DNA from: Alphaproteobacteria bacterium
GTDB taxonomy: Bacteria; Pseudomonadota; Alphaproteobacteria; UBA8366; Aestuariispiraceae
DNA length: 47,358 nucleotides
Direction of reading: 5' to 3'
Assembly: GCA_006844765.1 (NCBI GenBank)
Contig: SPJV01000124.1
Coordinates: 1-47,358 of the forward strand
Positions 7,838 to 16,605 of this stretch are shown piece after piece (position 1 is the stretch's first letter; each line of letters starts with the position of its first letter). Made by a program: the position numbers and the translations under genes. The notes below the pieces were generated by a model. The model made no database searches. It was not told where the DNA came from and worked only from the letters and a program-made list of their open reading frames with translations.

Positions 7838-8707
7838 TTATTCGCCACCTCCCAATGCATGCACATAAACCGACAACTGCTTCACAGTGGTATCGCCAAG
7901 CCGGCTTCCCCATGCCGGCATGACGCCATGTTTGGGCAGTCGAATCTGGGCGGCGATATCTGCCGTCTCAGAACCGTATAGCCAGATCGCATCGGACAGG
8001 TTCGGGGCCCCTTGTTCTTTATCGCCAAGACCCGCATCGCCATGACAAGAGGCACAGTTCTCGGCAAAGACGGTGGCACCCGTACCCGCCAGCGCGGCAT
8101 CGTGATCGAGCCCTGCCAGCTTTCGGACATAGTTGGCTGTCGCTTTGATATCCGCTGCGTCCAGTAGCTCGTCGCGACCGAAAGCCGGCATTTCGGAATA
8201 GCGGCTGTCATCATCCTCGGCGAAACGGATGCCGTGGGTGATGGTCTGGTGGATCTCCTGGACAGTACCGCCCCAGAGCCAGTTATCGTCATTCAAGTTC
8301 GGATACCCGGCGGAACCGGCCGCCCCGGAGCCATGACATTGAGTGCAATGGACCTTGAAGGCCGAGGCACCGCCCGCAACGGCAAAGCGATGCAGGTCAG
8401 GATCGTCTTTGATGGCCCCAACATCGGTCGCGGCGATCTGGTCCAACATACCGGATTGTGCCGCGGCGGCTGCGTCCAGATCTTTTTGCACGTCGCCCCG
8501 GCTGGAATAGCCGCTGACACCCTTGTGGCCGTCGACCGGCATGGAGGGGTAATAGATGCAGTAGCCGATCGCGAAGACGATGGTTGCATAGAAGATATAC
8601 AGCCACCAGCGGGGCAGGGGCGTGTTCAATTCCTTGATACCGTCCCACTCATGCCCCGTGGTTTCGGTCCCGGTGATCGCGTCGACGTCTTTTTCGCCTG
8701 CGCTCAT
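7838..8707 (-). CDS. ccoP: CcoP, diheme cytochrome c subunit of cbb3 oxidase
   Basis: A 289-residue subunit that passes electrons from soluble cytochrome c to CcoO/CcoN. It has a membrane helix at about residues 34-54 and two c-type heme sites, CTQCH at 121-125 and CASCH at 218-222; the axial methionines are probably in the EMPAFG and VMPAWG segments. The N-terminal cytoplasmic stretch contains the family's GHEWDGIKELNTPLPRWW block. It starts 3 nt after the ccoQ stop, with its AAGGAGG ribosome binding site inside the end of ccoQ. The length is normal. Confidence 0.97.
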   Translation of the reverse strand: MSAGEKDVDAITGTETTGHEWDGIKELNTPLPRWWLYIFYATIVFAIGYCIYYPSMPVDGHKGVSGYSSRGDVQKDLDAAAAAQSGMLDQIAATDVGAIKDDPDLHRFAVAGGASAFKVHCTQCHGSGAAGSAGYPNLNDDNWLWGGTVQEIHQTITHGIRFAEDDDSRYSEMPAFGRDELLDAADIKATANYVRKLAGLDHDAALAGTGATVFAENCASCHGDAGLGDKEQGAPNLSDAIWLYGSETADIAAQIRLPKHGVMPAWGSRLGDTTVKQLSVYVHALGGGE

Positions 8708-8710
8708 GGT

Positions 8711-8860
8711 TCAATCCTCCTTAAGCGGGATATTTGCGGCCTCGTCCGCGGCCTGGCGTCCGCCGGGCCGAAAAGCGAAACCAACAGCGGCGAGAAACAG
8801 CAGCACCAGATAGAGCAGCCCCCAGCTGTCTGCTGCATGACGGAGTGATTCATAATCCAT
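8711..8860 (-). CDS. ccoQ: CcoQ, small subunit of cbb3 oxidase
   Basis: A 49-residue protein with a single helix at about residues 14-30 (GLLYLVLLFLAAVGFAF), then the FRPGGR motif common in CcoQ and a polar tail ending LKED. CcoQ stabilises the CcoP-CcoNO interaction. It lies between ccoO and ccoP with very short spacers and was recognised from position, length and the helix-FRPG pattern. Confidence 0.93.
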   Translation of the reverse strand: MDYESLRHAADSWGLLYLVLLFLAAVGFAFRPGGRQAADEAANIPLKED

Positions 8861-8872
8861 GATCCGTCCCCC

Positions 8873-9604
8873 TTAGCGGTAATGAGCTTCGGCGTCATAG
8901 GTCGAGAAATCGACCAAAGTGCCGAGCATTTGCATATAGGCGATGAGGGCGTCCAACTCGGTCAGCCGCGATGGATCACCGTCGAAGTCACCGGTCTTGG
9001 CTTTGGGGTAGCGGGCCAGCAGCCCATCCCAATCCGCCTCCGGGTCAGCCTGTGCGGCCAGGTCGGCGGCGGCGCTTTCGATCATTGCGTCGTCATAAGG
9101 AACGCCCAGCAGACGGTTCGTCTCCAGATGCTCCTCAATCAACGATGTATCGAGCGGCGTTTCAGCCAGAAAGGCGTAGCTCGGCATCACCGATTCAGGC
9201 ACCACCGACTGCGGATGGATCAGGTGTTGGACGTGCCATTCATTCGAATAGCGGTCGCCAACCCTGGCCAGATCCGGCCCTGTCCGCTTTGATCCCCACT
9301 GGAACGGGCGATCATACATCGACTCCGCTGCCAGAGAGTAAGGCCCATAGCGTTCCACCTCGTCCCGGAAGGGCCGCACCATCTGACTATGGCAGAGGTA
9401 GCACCCTTCCCGGATGTAGATCCGGCGACCCTTCAGTTCGAGTGGTGAATAGGGACGAACCCCTTCCACTTTCTCGATCGTGTTGTCCATGTAGAACAAG
9501 GGCACGATCTCGACTAATCCTCCGACGGTCACCGCCAGGAAGGAGAAGATCAAAAGCAACGTGGCATTCGTCTCGAGCTTTTGGTGTTTCGACATGATAG
9601 ACAT
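8873..9604 (-). CDS. ccoO: CcoO, monoheme cytochrome c subunit of cbb3 oxidase
   Basis: A 243-residue membrane-anchored cytochrome. The N-terminal helix spans about residues 13-37 and the single heme site is CYLCH at 68-72 within REGCYLCHSQMVRPF; the axial methionine is probably in VMPSYAFL. A hydrophilic insertion at about residues 165-215 sits before the closing ALIAYMQMLGT helix, as in the longer rhizobial FixO proteins. AGGAGG lies 8 nt before the ATG at 9604. It is followed by ccoQ after 12 nt. Confidence 0.97.
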   Translation of the reverse strand: MSIMSKHQKLETNATLLLIFSFLAVTVGGLVEIVPLFYMDNTIEKVEGVRPYSPLELKGRRIYIREGCYLCHSQMVRPFRDEVERYGPYSLAAESMYDRPFQWGSKRTGPDLARVGDRYSNEWHVQHLIHPQSVVPESVMPSYAFLAETPLDTSLIEEHLETNRLLGVPYDDAMIESAAADLAAQADPEADWDGLLARYPKAKTGDFDGDPSRLTELDALIAYMQMLGTLVDFSTYDAEAHYR

Positions 9605-9628
9605 CTGTCTGTCCTCCTATTCTACCGG

Positions 9629-11230
9629 TTACTCGGCCGGGGCCGGTGTGGGGTGCTGGGTTACCAACGGTGCCTCATCCCGGATCCGACCTTTGATCGT
9701 CATGTAGATGTTGAAGACCATGACCAGTGCCCCTGCGAGGTACAGCAGGCCACCGAGGGCACGCAGCACGTAGTAGGGATGCATGGCGGCGACGGATTCA
9801 GCGAAGCTGTAGACCAGGAAGCCTTCCGGATCATATTCCCGCCACATCAGGCCCTGCTGAATGCCGGAGACCCACATAACCGCCGCGTAGACGACGATGC
9901 CGAGTGTCGCGAGCCAGAAATGCCAGTTCACGAGACGCAGCGAGTAGAGTTGCTTGGCACCGAACAGGCGCGGGACCAGGAAGTAGATCGCTGCGAAGCT
10001 GATCATACCGACCCAACCAAGCGCACCGGAATGCACATGGCCGATGGTCCAGTCCGTGTAGTGGCTGAGCGAGTTCACACTCTTGATCGACATCATCGGC
10101 CCTTCGAAGGTCGACATGCCGTAGAAGGCGAGTGCCATCACCATCAGCCGGATAACTGGATCGGTACGGATCTTGTCCCAGGCACCGCTGAGGGTCATCA
10201 ACCCGTTGATCATGCCTCCCCAAGACGGCATCCACAGCATCACGGAGAACACCATGCCAAGGGTCTGTGCCCAATCGGGCAGGGCTGTGTAATGCAGATG
10301 GTGTGGACCGGCCCAGATATAGAGGAAGATCAACGACCAGAAGTGCACGATTGAAAGTCGGTAGGAATAGACCGGGCGCTCAGCCTGTTTCGGCATGAAG
10401 TAATACATCATGCCCAGGAAACCGGCTGTTAGGAAGAAGCCCACCGCATTGTGGCCATACCACCATTGTGTCAGTGCATCCTGCACACCGGCAAAGGCGG
10501 AATAGCTGATCGTTCCCGACAGCGAGACCGGAAGGGCGAGGTTATTCACCACATGCAGCATTGCCACGGTGACGATGAAGCTCAGATAGAACCAGTTCGC
10601 GACATAGATATGCGGTTCTTTCCGTTTGAGGATCGTGCCCAGGAAGACGAGAAGATAGGCAACCCAGACAATGGTCAGCCACAAATCGACATACCATTCC
10701 GGTTCCGCATATTCCTTGGACTGGGTTGAGCCCAGCAAGTATCCGGTTGCGGCCATGATGATGAACAGCTGATAGCCCCAGAACACGAACCAGGCGAGAT
10801 CACCGCCGAAGAGGCGTGCCCGCGTTGTTCGCTGCACCACATAGAAGCTGGTGCAGATCAGGGCGTTGCCACCGAAGGCAAAAATCACCGCTGATGTATG
10901 CAGCGGCCGCATCCGTCCAAAATTGAAATACGGCTCTAGGTTCAGTTCCGGCCAGGCCAGCTGAGCGGCAATGGCGACACCGGCCAATAGGCCGACGACA
11001 CCCCAGAACAGCGTGGCGATGGTGCCATATTTGATCGGACCATCCATATAGGCGTCCGGATCGTCCGTCGGTTTTTCCTCCCGTCTCAACAGCAGGAATG
11101 CTGCTAAGACCAGGACGATGAACAGAATCCCAAAATGCGCCCGGAAGAGCGCATCGGACCCGTTCGCCGCGCCGAACAAGGCGATAATGGCCGCAACTGC
11201 GATCGCGACCACTTGGGCTGTTTGCTTCAT
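9629..11230 (-). CDS. ccoN: CcoN, catalytic heme-copper subunit of cbb3 oxidase
   Basis: A 533-residue polytopic protein that reduces oxygen to water at the heme b3-CuB centre with high affinity and pumps protons. Key histidines are visible: H111 in MRPLHTSAV (low-spin heme), the helix with WWYGHNAVGF (CuB and the cross-linked Tyr/His region), GPHHLHYTALPDW, and the IGHVHSGALGW pair. I chose the ATG at 11230 (MKQTAQ); upstream in-frame codons to 11269 do not look like coding sequence. It begins the ccoNOQP operon, and a perfect FNR/FixK box is about 115-130 bp upstream. Confidence 0.97.
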   Translation of the reverse strand: MKQTAQVVAIAVAAIIALFGAANGSDALFRAHFGILFIVLVLAAFLLLRREEKPTDDPDAYMDGPIKYGTIATLFWGVVGLLAGVAIAAQLAWPELNLEPYFNFGRMRPLHTSAVIFAFGGNALICTSFYVVQRTTRARLFGGDLAWFVFWGYQLFIIMAATGYLLGSTQSKEYAEPEWYVDLWLTIVWVAYLLVFLGTILKRKEPHIYVANWFYLSFIVTVAMLHVVNNLALPVSLSGTISYSAFAGVQDALTQWWYGHNAVGFFLTAGFLGMMYYFMPKQAERPVYSYRLSIVHFWSLIFLYIWAGPHHLHYTALPDWAQTLGMVFSVMLWMPSWGGMINGLMTLSGAWDKIRTDPVIRLMVMALAFYGMSTFEGPMMSIKSVNSLSHYTDWTIGHVHSGALGWVGMISFAAIYFLVPRLFGAKQLYSLRLVNWHFWLATLGIVVYAAVMWVSGIQQGLMWREYDPEGFLVYSFAESVAAMHPYYVLRALGGLLYLAGALVMVFNIYMTIKGRIRDEAPLVTQHPTPAPAE

Positions 11231-11345
11231 CTCTCTATCCCCATAATCGTTGCGGCATCCAATTTCCAAGCCCTATCGAGATCGGGGGAAAGGAACACCG
11301 CGTCCTTACTGCGGCGGACTATGTGCGAGACGGAGACAAATTTGG

Positions 11346-11359
11346 TTGATCTGGATCAA
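11346..11359. promoter_or_regulatory. FNR/FixK binding site upstream of ccoN
   Basis: The sequence TTGATCTGGATCAA matches the FNR/FixK consensus TTGAT-N4-ATCAA without mismatch. On the minus strand a -10-like CATAGT occupies 11323-11318, placing the site near -41.5 relative to a start around 11311. This is the class II activator geometry expected for ccoNOQP. On the plus strand I see no matching -10 at the same distance, so control of the divergent hemerythrin gene is less certain. Confidence 0.85.
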
Positions 11360-11448
11360 TGGCGGAGGCGCGAAGCTGCGGCAAGTTGATGCACAGCCGG
11401 GTTGCCGGTTTACGAATGCCGCATTGCGGCGGGCAAAGGAGTAGCGCC

Positions 11449-11994
11449 ATGCGCGTCAGCGCGGACAGTTCGACTGAGAAGAAGATAGATCTCTCGAAAA
11501 TGCCTCTACCCTTGCCCGGATCTTCAGAAAACGCCCCGCTCAACGCGACTGAGATAATCGATCAAATGGACGCCTTCCATCGCCACAAGATGATGATATG
11601 CGATGAGTTGGAGGCAATTGCAGACTCGCTGCCGTTTGAGATCGATCCCGCACAATGCATGGCCTTGGCGCGCAGCCTGAAAGCGACGGTTTCATCCATA
11701 CAGGCTTTTGAGGAACGCTATTTCTTCCCGCTGGTGGCGCGCGCTGGGAAGCTGAAAGGCGTTATGAAAACGGTTCGCGACGTTCTTGAGCAAAACCATC
11801 GCGAGGACGAAGGTTTCGCAGAAGAACTTGCAGAAGCGTTGGTTGATCTCGGCCTCTGCGTTTCTGGTCGTGATGCCGAAACAACCGGTTATATGTTGCG
11901 CGGGTTTTTTGAAGGCATGCGCCGACATGTGGCGCTTGAACGCCATCTGCTTTTAGAGCCGCTGCGCGCTCACCTTTCTCACCCACCGCAATAG
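11449..11994 (+). CDS. Hemerythrin-like HHE domain protein
   Basis: A 181-residue protein with a four-helix bundle pattern of His/Glu ligands: H44/H46 in FHRHKMM, E88/E89 in FEERYFF, H117 and E121 in NHREDEG, and H160 with E164 in RRHVALERH. Such proteins bind a di-iron site and sense or carry oxygen, nitric oxide or iron. The first 35 residues are polar. I chose the ATG at 11449 because AAGGAG lies 8 nt before it; the longer reading from 11359 begins inside the FNR box region. It diverges from ccoN and shares the intergenic region with the FNR site, so oxygen-linked expression is plausible. Confidence 0.82.
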   Translation: MRVSADSSTEKKIDLSKMPLPLPGSSENAPLNATEIIDQMDAFHRHKMMICDELEAIADSLPFEIDPAQCMALARSLKATVSSIQAFEERYFFPLVARAGKLKGVMKTVRDVLEQNHREDEGFAEELAEALVDLGLCVSGRDAETTGYMLRGFFEGMRRHVALERHLLLEPLRAHLSHPPQ

Positions 11995-12056
11995 CAGGTT
12001 CTCAGATCATATAAGAATAGATCTCTCAGACAGAAATCGAGCGACGCTAGGTCGGC

Positions 12057-12875
12057 TTACTCTGCGCCAACCGTATCACCGGAATCACCAGAACCCTCGC
12101 CCGCGAGCGGCAGTTCCGGAGAGGGCTCAGACGCTTCAAAACGGCGGGGGCGACTTGTGCGCCGACGGGGTTTGCTCTCACCCTCTTCCTCAGTCGCGGC
12201 TGTCTTGCGAGGACGTCCGCGGCGCGGTTTCTTGGGTTCTTCTTCCGCGCTATCAGCAGGGACTTCCGCGCTGGTAGCTGGAGCGCCGAGCATACGGGCA
12301 AGGGCATCACGGCCTTCACCATCCGGATCTTCATTTCGAGGTGCCGTGCGCCGGCGGTCTGCGCGGGGATCACGGCGGGGGCGCGAGCGACGTTCCCGTT
12401 CCCGCTCTGCTTCCCGTTCGGCTTCGCCATCATCTGCAGCCGCTGGGGCATCTGTCGATTTAGCGATGCTTTCAACGACAGCCTCGGCGGCTCCGCCTTC
12501 CGTCTGCTCTTGTTCACCGCTTTGTTCAGCAGTTTCACTGGGCTCTTCTTCGGCAGAAGGACGACCGCGATAACGATCCTGGCCAGCTGATTGCTGACGC
12601 TGTTGCCGGTCCGGCTGATCTGCATTCAGGATACGATAATAATGTTCCGCGTGCTGCAGCATGCTTTCCGCAAGGACATGTTCGCCATTGCCTTGGGCAT
12701 CGCGCGCCAGTTGGACATACTTGTCATGAATCTGTGTGGCGTTGCCTCTAATTCGGACGCCGGGTCCGTTGGAATCGAAATTCTGTCGTCCCGGATTACC
12801 ACCGCCACCACCACCACGGCGGCCACCGCCGTTGTTATTGCGATGCCGACCGCGCTTGCCACCTTGATTGTTCAC
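12057..12875 (-). CDS. DUF4167 domain-containing protein
   Basis: A 272-residue protein of unknown function found in Alphaproteobacteria. The N terminus (residues 1-35) is a Gly/Arg/Asn-rich segment, followed by the conserved core VRIRGNATQIHDKYVQLA and HVLAESMLQHAEHYYRIL at about 40-82. The rest is low complexity: an acidic Glu/Gln/Ala section, an Arg-rich stretch near 160-180, an AT-hook-like KPRRGRPRK motif, and an acidic end. The composition suggests a nucleic-acid-binding, largely disordered protein; that is an inference. It starts with GTG, preceded by AAGGGG. It follows prmC in the same direction after a 475-bp gap, so it may have its own promoter. The prfA-prmC-DUF4167 neighbourhood is common in this class. 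Confidence 0.85.
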   Translation of the reverse strand: MNNQGGKRGRHRNNNGGGRRGGGGGGNPGRQNFDSNGPGVRIRGNATQIHDKYVQLARDAQGNGEHVLAESMLQHAEHYYRILNADQPDRQQRQQSAGQDRYRGRPSAEEEPSETAEQSGEQEQTEGGAAEAVVESIAKSTDAPAAADDGEAEREAERERERRSRPRRDPRADRRRTAPRNEDPDGEGRDALARMLGAPATSAEVPADSAEEEPKKPRRGRPRKTAATEEEGESKPRRRTSRPRRFEASEPSPELPLAGEGSGDSGDTVGAE

Positions 12876-13350
12876 GCCGAGCCCCTTTTACTTGTCTCGT
12901 CCAACTACCGTGAATCGCCGCCGGGTTTCCTGATCCCGATGCCGACAATTCCCTTTATGAAAGCCAGCCATATTAGAAATGGCTCATACTCTTTCAGCTC
13001 ACATTGCTTCAGACCGTTTGGCCATGGGGACACACGCCCGCAAGAACCGCCTTGTCTGTTATATGGTTGACGCAGGGCCCTTGCCGTACGTCGCTTTCCC
13101 TCACCGCGCTGGATTCAAAATCATTACATTTCCGAAGTCAGTCGTCGCGCGTTCCTGTTCAATCAGATGTCCAATTGAACGAATGCGTCTGTGCTGTAGC
13201 TTGCGTCGTCAAAGCTTTTTATTGTCACAGATTTCTGACCAAGGCCGCAGCGCAAAAACGCGCGTATGCAATGACCTGATTTGTCCAACCTAGCCGCGCC
13301 CTGACTTATTTCCAAGTCCTAATTTGCATCGCCAGTCTGTTCGGGTCTTC
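12876..13350. other. 475-bp intergenic region upstream of the DUF4167 gene
   Basis: No convincing gene was seen here. Two small inverted repeats are visible: AGCCAT (12967-12972) with ATGGCT (12980-12985), and GTTCAAT (13157-13163) with ATTGAAC (13174-13180). The region probably holds the promoter and 5' leader of the DUF4167 gene on the minus strand. The overlapping plus-strand reading frames show no family similarity. Confidence 0.5.
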
Positions 13351-14229
13351 TCAGCCGGATATCAGTGCCGAAAGAACGCGGGGGCGATCGGTTAAATCTT
13401 TGTGGATCATGATATCCGCGTATCCTTCATCACGAAGAATTTCGGCCACAGATGTCTCTTGTCCCAGACCAAACTCAAGGACAATGGGAGCCTTTTTTGA
13501 TGCGATTTGAGGGGCTTGTGCCGCGATGGCCCGATAGGCATCAAGCCCGTCATGACCGCCGTCCAAGGCTGCTGCTGGGTCGTAGCGTTCGACCTCGGGC
13601 TCCAGCCCGGGGATAACACTGCTCGGGATATAGGGTGGGTTTGAGATGATCAGATCAATGGGGCCTGAAATCCCGTCAGCCCATGTCGTTTGCCGGAACG
13701 TAACCCGGTTGTCGAGACCGAGTCGGATGGCATTCCTTTCCGCACAGGCAATTGCGCCCGAAGAGATGTCCGTGCCGACACCTTCTGCGTTGGGGCGTTC
13801 AGACAACAAGGCCAGCAGAAGGCAGCCGCTGCCTGTACCAATGTCGAGTAATCGTTGCGGGCGCGTACCGCTGCCGGTTTGCGTTGCTGGAAGCGCGGCA
13901 AGAGCGACTTCAACAAGGGTTTCACTATCCGGACGCGGATCCAGCGTGTCTGCGTTGATTTCGAACTCCAGGGACCAGAATTCACGAAAGCCCAGGATGC
14001 GGCTGATCGGTTCTCGGTTTGCTCGCCGTTGGATCATTCCGGCAAATACTGTCTCTGAGAAGGCGTCGAGCTCGGCGCAAATCCGGTCATCATTGGCAAT
14101 CAACCAACCGATGTCGCGGTTTAAATGCGCGGCAAGCAGCAGCCGGGCTTCGCGTCGCGCCTCTTCAATCCCGGCGGTTTTCAGGCGCGTTGTCGCGCTG
14201 CCCAGACAGTCTGCGAGACTTTGGGTCAT
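13351..14229 (-). CDS. prmC: PrmC, release factor glutamine methyltransferase
   Basis: A 292-residue SAM-dependent methyltransferase that methylates the glutamine of the GGQ motif in release factors. The SAM-binding loop is DIGTGSGCLLLAL (about 129-141) and the catalytic NPPY motif is at 197-200, followed by IPSS. The N-terminal helical domain with the RRANREPISRILGFREFW block binds the release factor. Its ATG overlaps the prfA stop (ATGA), which couples it to its own substrate gene. Confidence 0.97.
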   Translation of the reverse strand: MTQSLADCLGSATTRLKTAGIEEARREARLLLAAHLNRDIGWLIANDDRICAELDAFSETVFAGMIQRRANREPISRILGFREFWSLEFEINADTLDPRPDSETLVEVALAALPATQTGSGTRPQRLLDIGTGSGCLLLALLSERPNAEGVGTDISSGAIACAERNAIRLGLDNRVTFRQTTWADGISGPIDLIISNPPYIPSSVIPGLEPEVERYDPAAALDGGHDGLDAYRAIAAQAPQIASKKAPIVLEFGLGQETSVAEILRDEGYADIMIHKDLTDRPRVLSALISG

Positions 14230-15305
14230 GCGTCGCCGATGCTGGCGAGACGCGCGGTTTGGTCTTCAATAATCAAGGCGTCCAAAATTTCATCCAGGGC
14301 TTCCCCACCGACGACTTTGTCGAGCTTATAGAGCGTGAGGTTGATCCGATGATCAGTTACCCGGCCTTGCGGGAAGTTATAGGTGCGAATGCGTTCTGAC
14401 CGATCACCGCTGCCGACCTGATCCTTTCGGTTCGCAGCCCGCTCATTGGCCAGCCGTTCCCGTTCCATGTCGAAAAGCCGGGAGCGCAGGACAACCATCG
14501 CCTTCGCCCGATTCTTGTGCTGGGATTTTTCATCCTGGCAGGTCACCACCACGCCGGAGGGCAGGTGGGTGATCCGTACCGCACTGTCCGTTGTGTTGAC
14601 GTGCTGTCCGCCGGCGCCCTGACTGCGATAGGTATCGATGCGCAGGTCTTTCTCATCAATATCAACATCGACTTCTTCTGCTTCCGGAAGAACAGCAACT
14701 GTGGCGGCAGAGGTATGAATTCGCCCGCCGCTTTCCGTTGTCGGTACCCGCTGGACCCGGTGCGTGCCGGATTCCCACTTCATCCGAGCATAAACATTCT
14801 GACCCGTGATTGAGGCTGTGATGTTGTTGAAGCCACCGATATCGTTTTCAGAGGTATCCATGACTTCCAACCGCCACCCGGTCAGCTGCGCATGGCGCTG
14901 GTACATCCGAAACAGGTCTGAAGCGAATAACGCAGCCTCGTCCCCGCCGGTTCCAGCACGGATTTCCAGAATTACGTTTCGGGCGTCCGCACTGTCTTTC
15001 GGCAGCAGCATCAGCTTCAATTGGTGCTCCAGGTCGGGGAGCTTCTCACTCAAAGCATCCAGCTCTTCTCGGGCCAGCGCCTTCATCTCTGAATCGCTGT
15101 CCGGATCGTCGATCATTGATTGCAGGTCATCCTGCTCTGACAAACCGTCACGATAGGCTCCAGCAGCCTCAACGACAGGGGAGAGTTCCGCATATTCCAT
15201 CGACGTGGATTGGAACTCTGCCGCTTCCAAGGCACCGCCGGCCATTTTGTCGGCAAGCTCCTGATGGCGGGCCATGACCCGGTCGAGATTGTCGGTCCAG
15301 CTCAT
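14226..15305 (-). CDS. prfA: Peptide chain release factor 1
   Basis: A 359-residue class I release factor that recognises UAA and UAG. The peptidyl-hydrolysis motif GGQ is at 232-234 (SQGAGGQHVNTTDSAVR). The codon-reading P-x-T tripeptide appears as PTT at 188-190 (RVPTTESGG), a variant of the common PAT. It starts 1 nt after the stop of the glutamyl-tRNA reductase gene and overlaps prmC, giving the order GluTR-prfA-prmC known from enterobacteria. Confidence 0.97.
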   Translation of the reverse strand: MSWTDNLDRVMARHQELADKMAGGALEAAEFQSTSMEYAELSPVVEAAGAYRDGLSEQDDLQSMIDDPDSDSEMKALAREELDALSEKLPDLEHQLKLMLLPKDSADARNVILEIRAGTGGDEAALFASDLFRMYQRHAQLTGWRLEVMDTSENDIGGFNNITASITGQNVYARMKWESGTHRVQRVPTTESGGRIHTSAATVAVLPEAEEVDVDIDEKDLRIDTYRSQGAGGQHVNTTDSAVRITHLPSGVVVTCQDEKSQHKNRAKAMVVLRSRLFDMERERLANERAANRKDQVGSGDRSERIRTYNFPQGRVTDHRINLTLYKLDKVVGGEALDEILDALIIEDQTARLASIGDA

Positions 15306-15306
15306 G

Positions 15307-16593
15307 CTATTCTCCAGACTTGTCTTGGTTCGTGGTGATGCCGAAAAGGCGTTCCAAGACTCGGTTCACGGTAATTGTATCTTTAAGGTCGGCGGCGTCG
15401 CCCTCATTTGCGATGGCGCGCAAAGCCTCACTCGGTTCATGCAGCAGTCTATTGGCCAGCAGTCGGGTTGCCTCGGCCGCGTCAGCACTGGGGTGCCGCT
15501 CCAACACATCGGTGCGTAATTGTTCCACATGCTCGCGCAGGGCGACGAGCCCCGGAACACCCTCCCGCTCCGCCCGCAGGCGGCGCCAGTCGGTGACAGC
15601 GGCAGAGACCATTGCCTCGGCTTCCATCGCCTCTGCCTTCCGGTCCAGTTGTCCCTTTTCCGCCAGACGCTCTATGTCTTCCAGACCATAGAGATAAGCA
15701 TCTTCGATATCCCCGATGGCTGGATCGATATCAGATGGCACGCCGCAATCCAAAAGCAGCATTGGTTTTCGCCGCCGGCTTTGCAGGGCGGATCTGACCG
15801 CGCTTCCGTCGATCATGGCGCGACCGGTGCCGGCGGCCGTGATGACAAGATCCGCCTGCGCCAGTGCCGTGGTTAATTGGTCGAAGGGGACATAGTGCTG
15901 TCCCCGCCGAATGGCCTCCCGCTCAGTCCGTCGGGCAGGGCCGGTCAGTTCCATATGGGTCATGCCGGCGCGTGTGAATTGCTCGGCCAGCAGGACGCCG
16001 GTTTCTCCCAATCCGATCGTCAAACCACGGATCTTGCGCGGGCTGCCATGAAGCCGCTCCGCCAGCTTGACGGCGGCTGCGGCGACAGAGACCGCGCCTT
16101 CCCCAATCTTGGTTGCGCTGCGAACCTGCTTTGCGACTTGGAAAGCCTGACGCAACAGGGCTTCCATCTCCGGGTGAGCCTCCGTCAATCCGGCGGCATC
16201 CTTGAGCTGTCCCAAAATCTGACTTTCACCGACCATCTGACTGTCCAAGGCGCAGGCGATCCGAAACAGATGCCGGACGGCATCCTCGTCCACCAATCGA
16301 TGGGATTGTGCGGTAATCATCGCCGGGTCGGTTTTGCTGCGCGCTGCCAAGAGCCGCTCAGCGGTTTGGATTGCGTCTTCGGGCGTTTTGGCCAAGCCCA
16401 GAAACTCAACCCGGTCGCAGGTGCTCAAGATCATGGCCGGCGCCAAACCTTTTGCTGCGGCGTCCGTCAAGAAGGCCGTCTGTGCGGCTTCTTCCACATA
16501 GACTGCATCGCGCAAACTGGCGGGTGCGCGGTTGTGACTGAGACCCACCATATAGGGTCGAAGAAGGGGAGTAGACGGTGCCGCAACGGGCAT
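15307..16593 (-). CDS. hemA: Glutamyl-tRNA reductase (C5 route to 5-aminolevulinate)
   Basis: A 428-residue enzyme that reduces glutamyl-tRNA to glutamate-1-semialdehyde with NADPH. The catalytic cysteine is C59 in LSTCDRVE (E. coli LSTCNRTE), the conserved histidine is H108 (DAVRHLF), and the substrate-domain signature ALDSQMVGESQILGQLK is intact. The nucleotide loop GLGETG is at 194-199. The usual ANRT stretch after the second strand is replaced by TGPARRTE, a divergent NADPH-binding region. The C-terminal dimerisation helices are present and the length is normal. It lies between hisS and prfA with 1-12 nt gaps. An ALA synthase gene is also present at 29278, which makes this enzyme redundant for heme unless it has a special role. 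Confidence 0.93.
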   Translation of the reverse strand: MPVAAPSTPLLRPYMVGLSHNRAPASLRDAVYVEEAAQTAFLTDAAAKGLAPAMILSTCDRVEFLGLAKTPEDAIQTAERLLAARSKTDPAMITAQSHRLVDEDAVRHLFRIACALDSQMVGESQILGQLKDAAGLTEAHPEMEALLRQAFQVAKQVRSATKIGEGAVSVAAAAVKLAERLHGSPRKIRGLTIGLGETGVLLAEQFTRAGMTHMELTGPARRTEREAIRRGQHYVPFDQLTTALAQADLVITAAGTGRAMIDGSAVRSALQSRRRKPMLLLDCGVPSDIDPAIGDIEDAYLYGLEDIERLAEKGQLDRKAEAMEAEAMVSAAVTDWRRLRAEREGVPGLVALREHVEQLRTDVLERHPSADAAEATRLLANRLLHEPSEALRAIANEGDAADLKDTITVNRVLERLFGITTNQDKSGE

Positions 16594-16605
16594 CAGAAAG
16601 CCTCG

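Noticed and set aside
12979..13293. A 104-residue plus-strand open frame in the gap between DUF4167 and prmC
   Set aside because: No good ribosome binding site, irregular composition and no recognisable motif.
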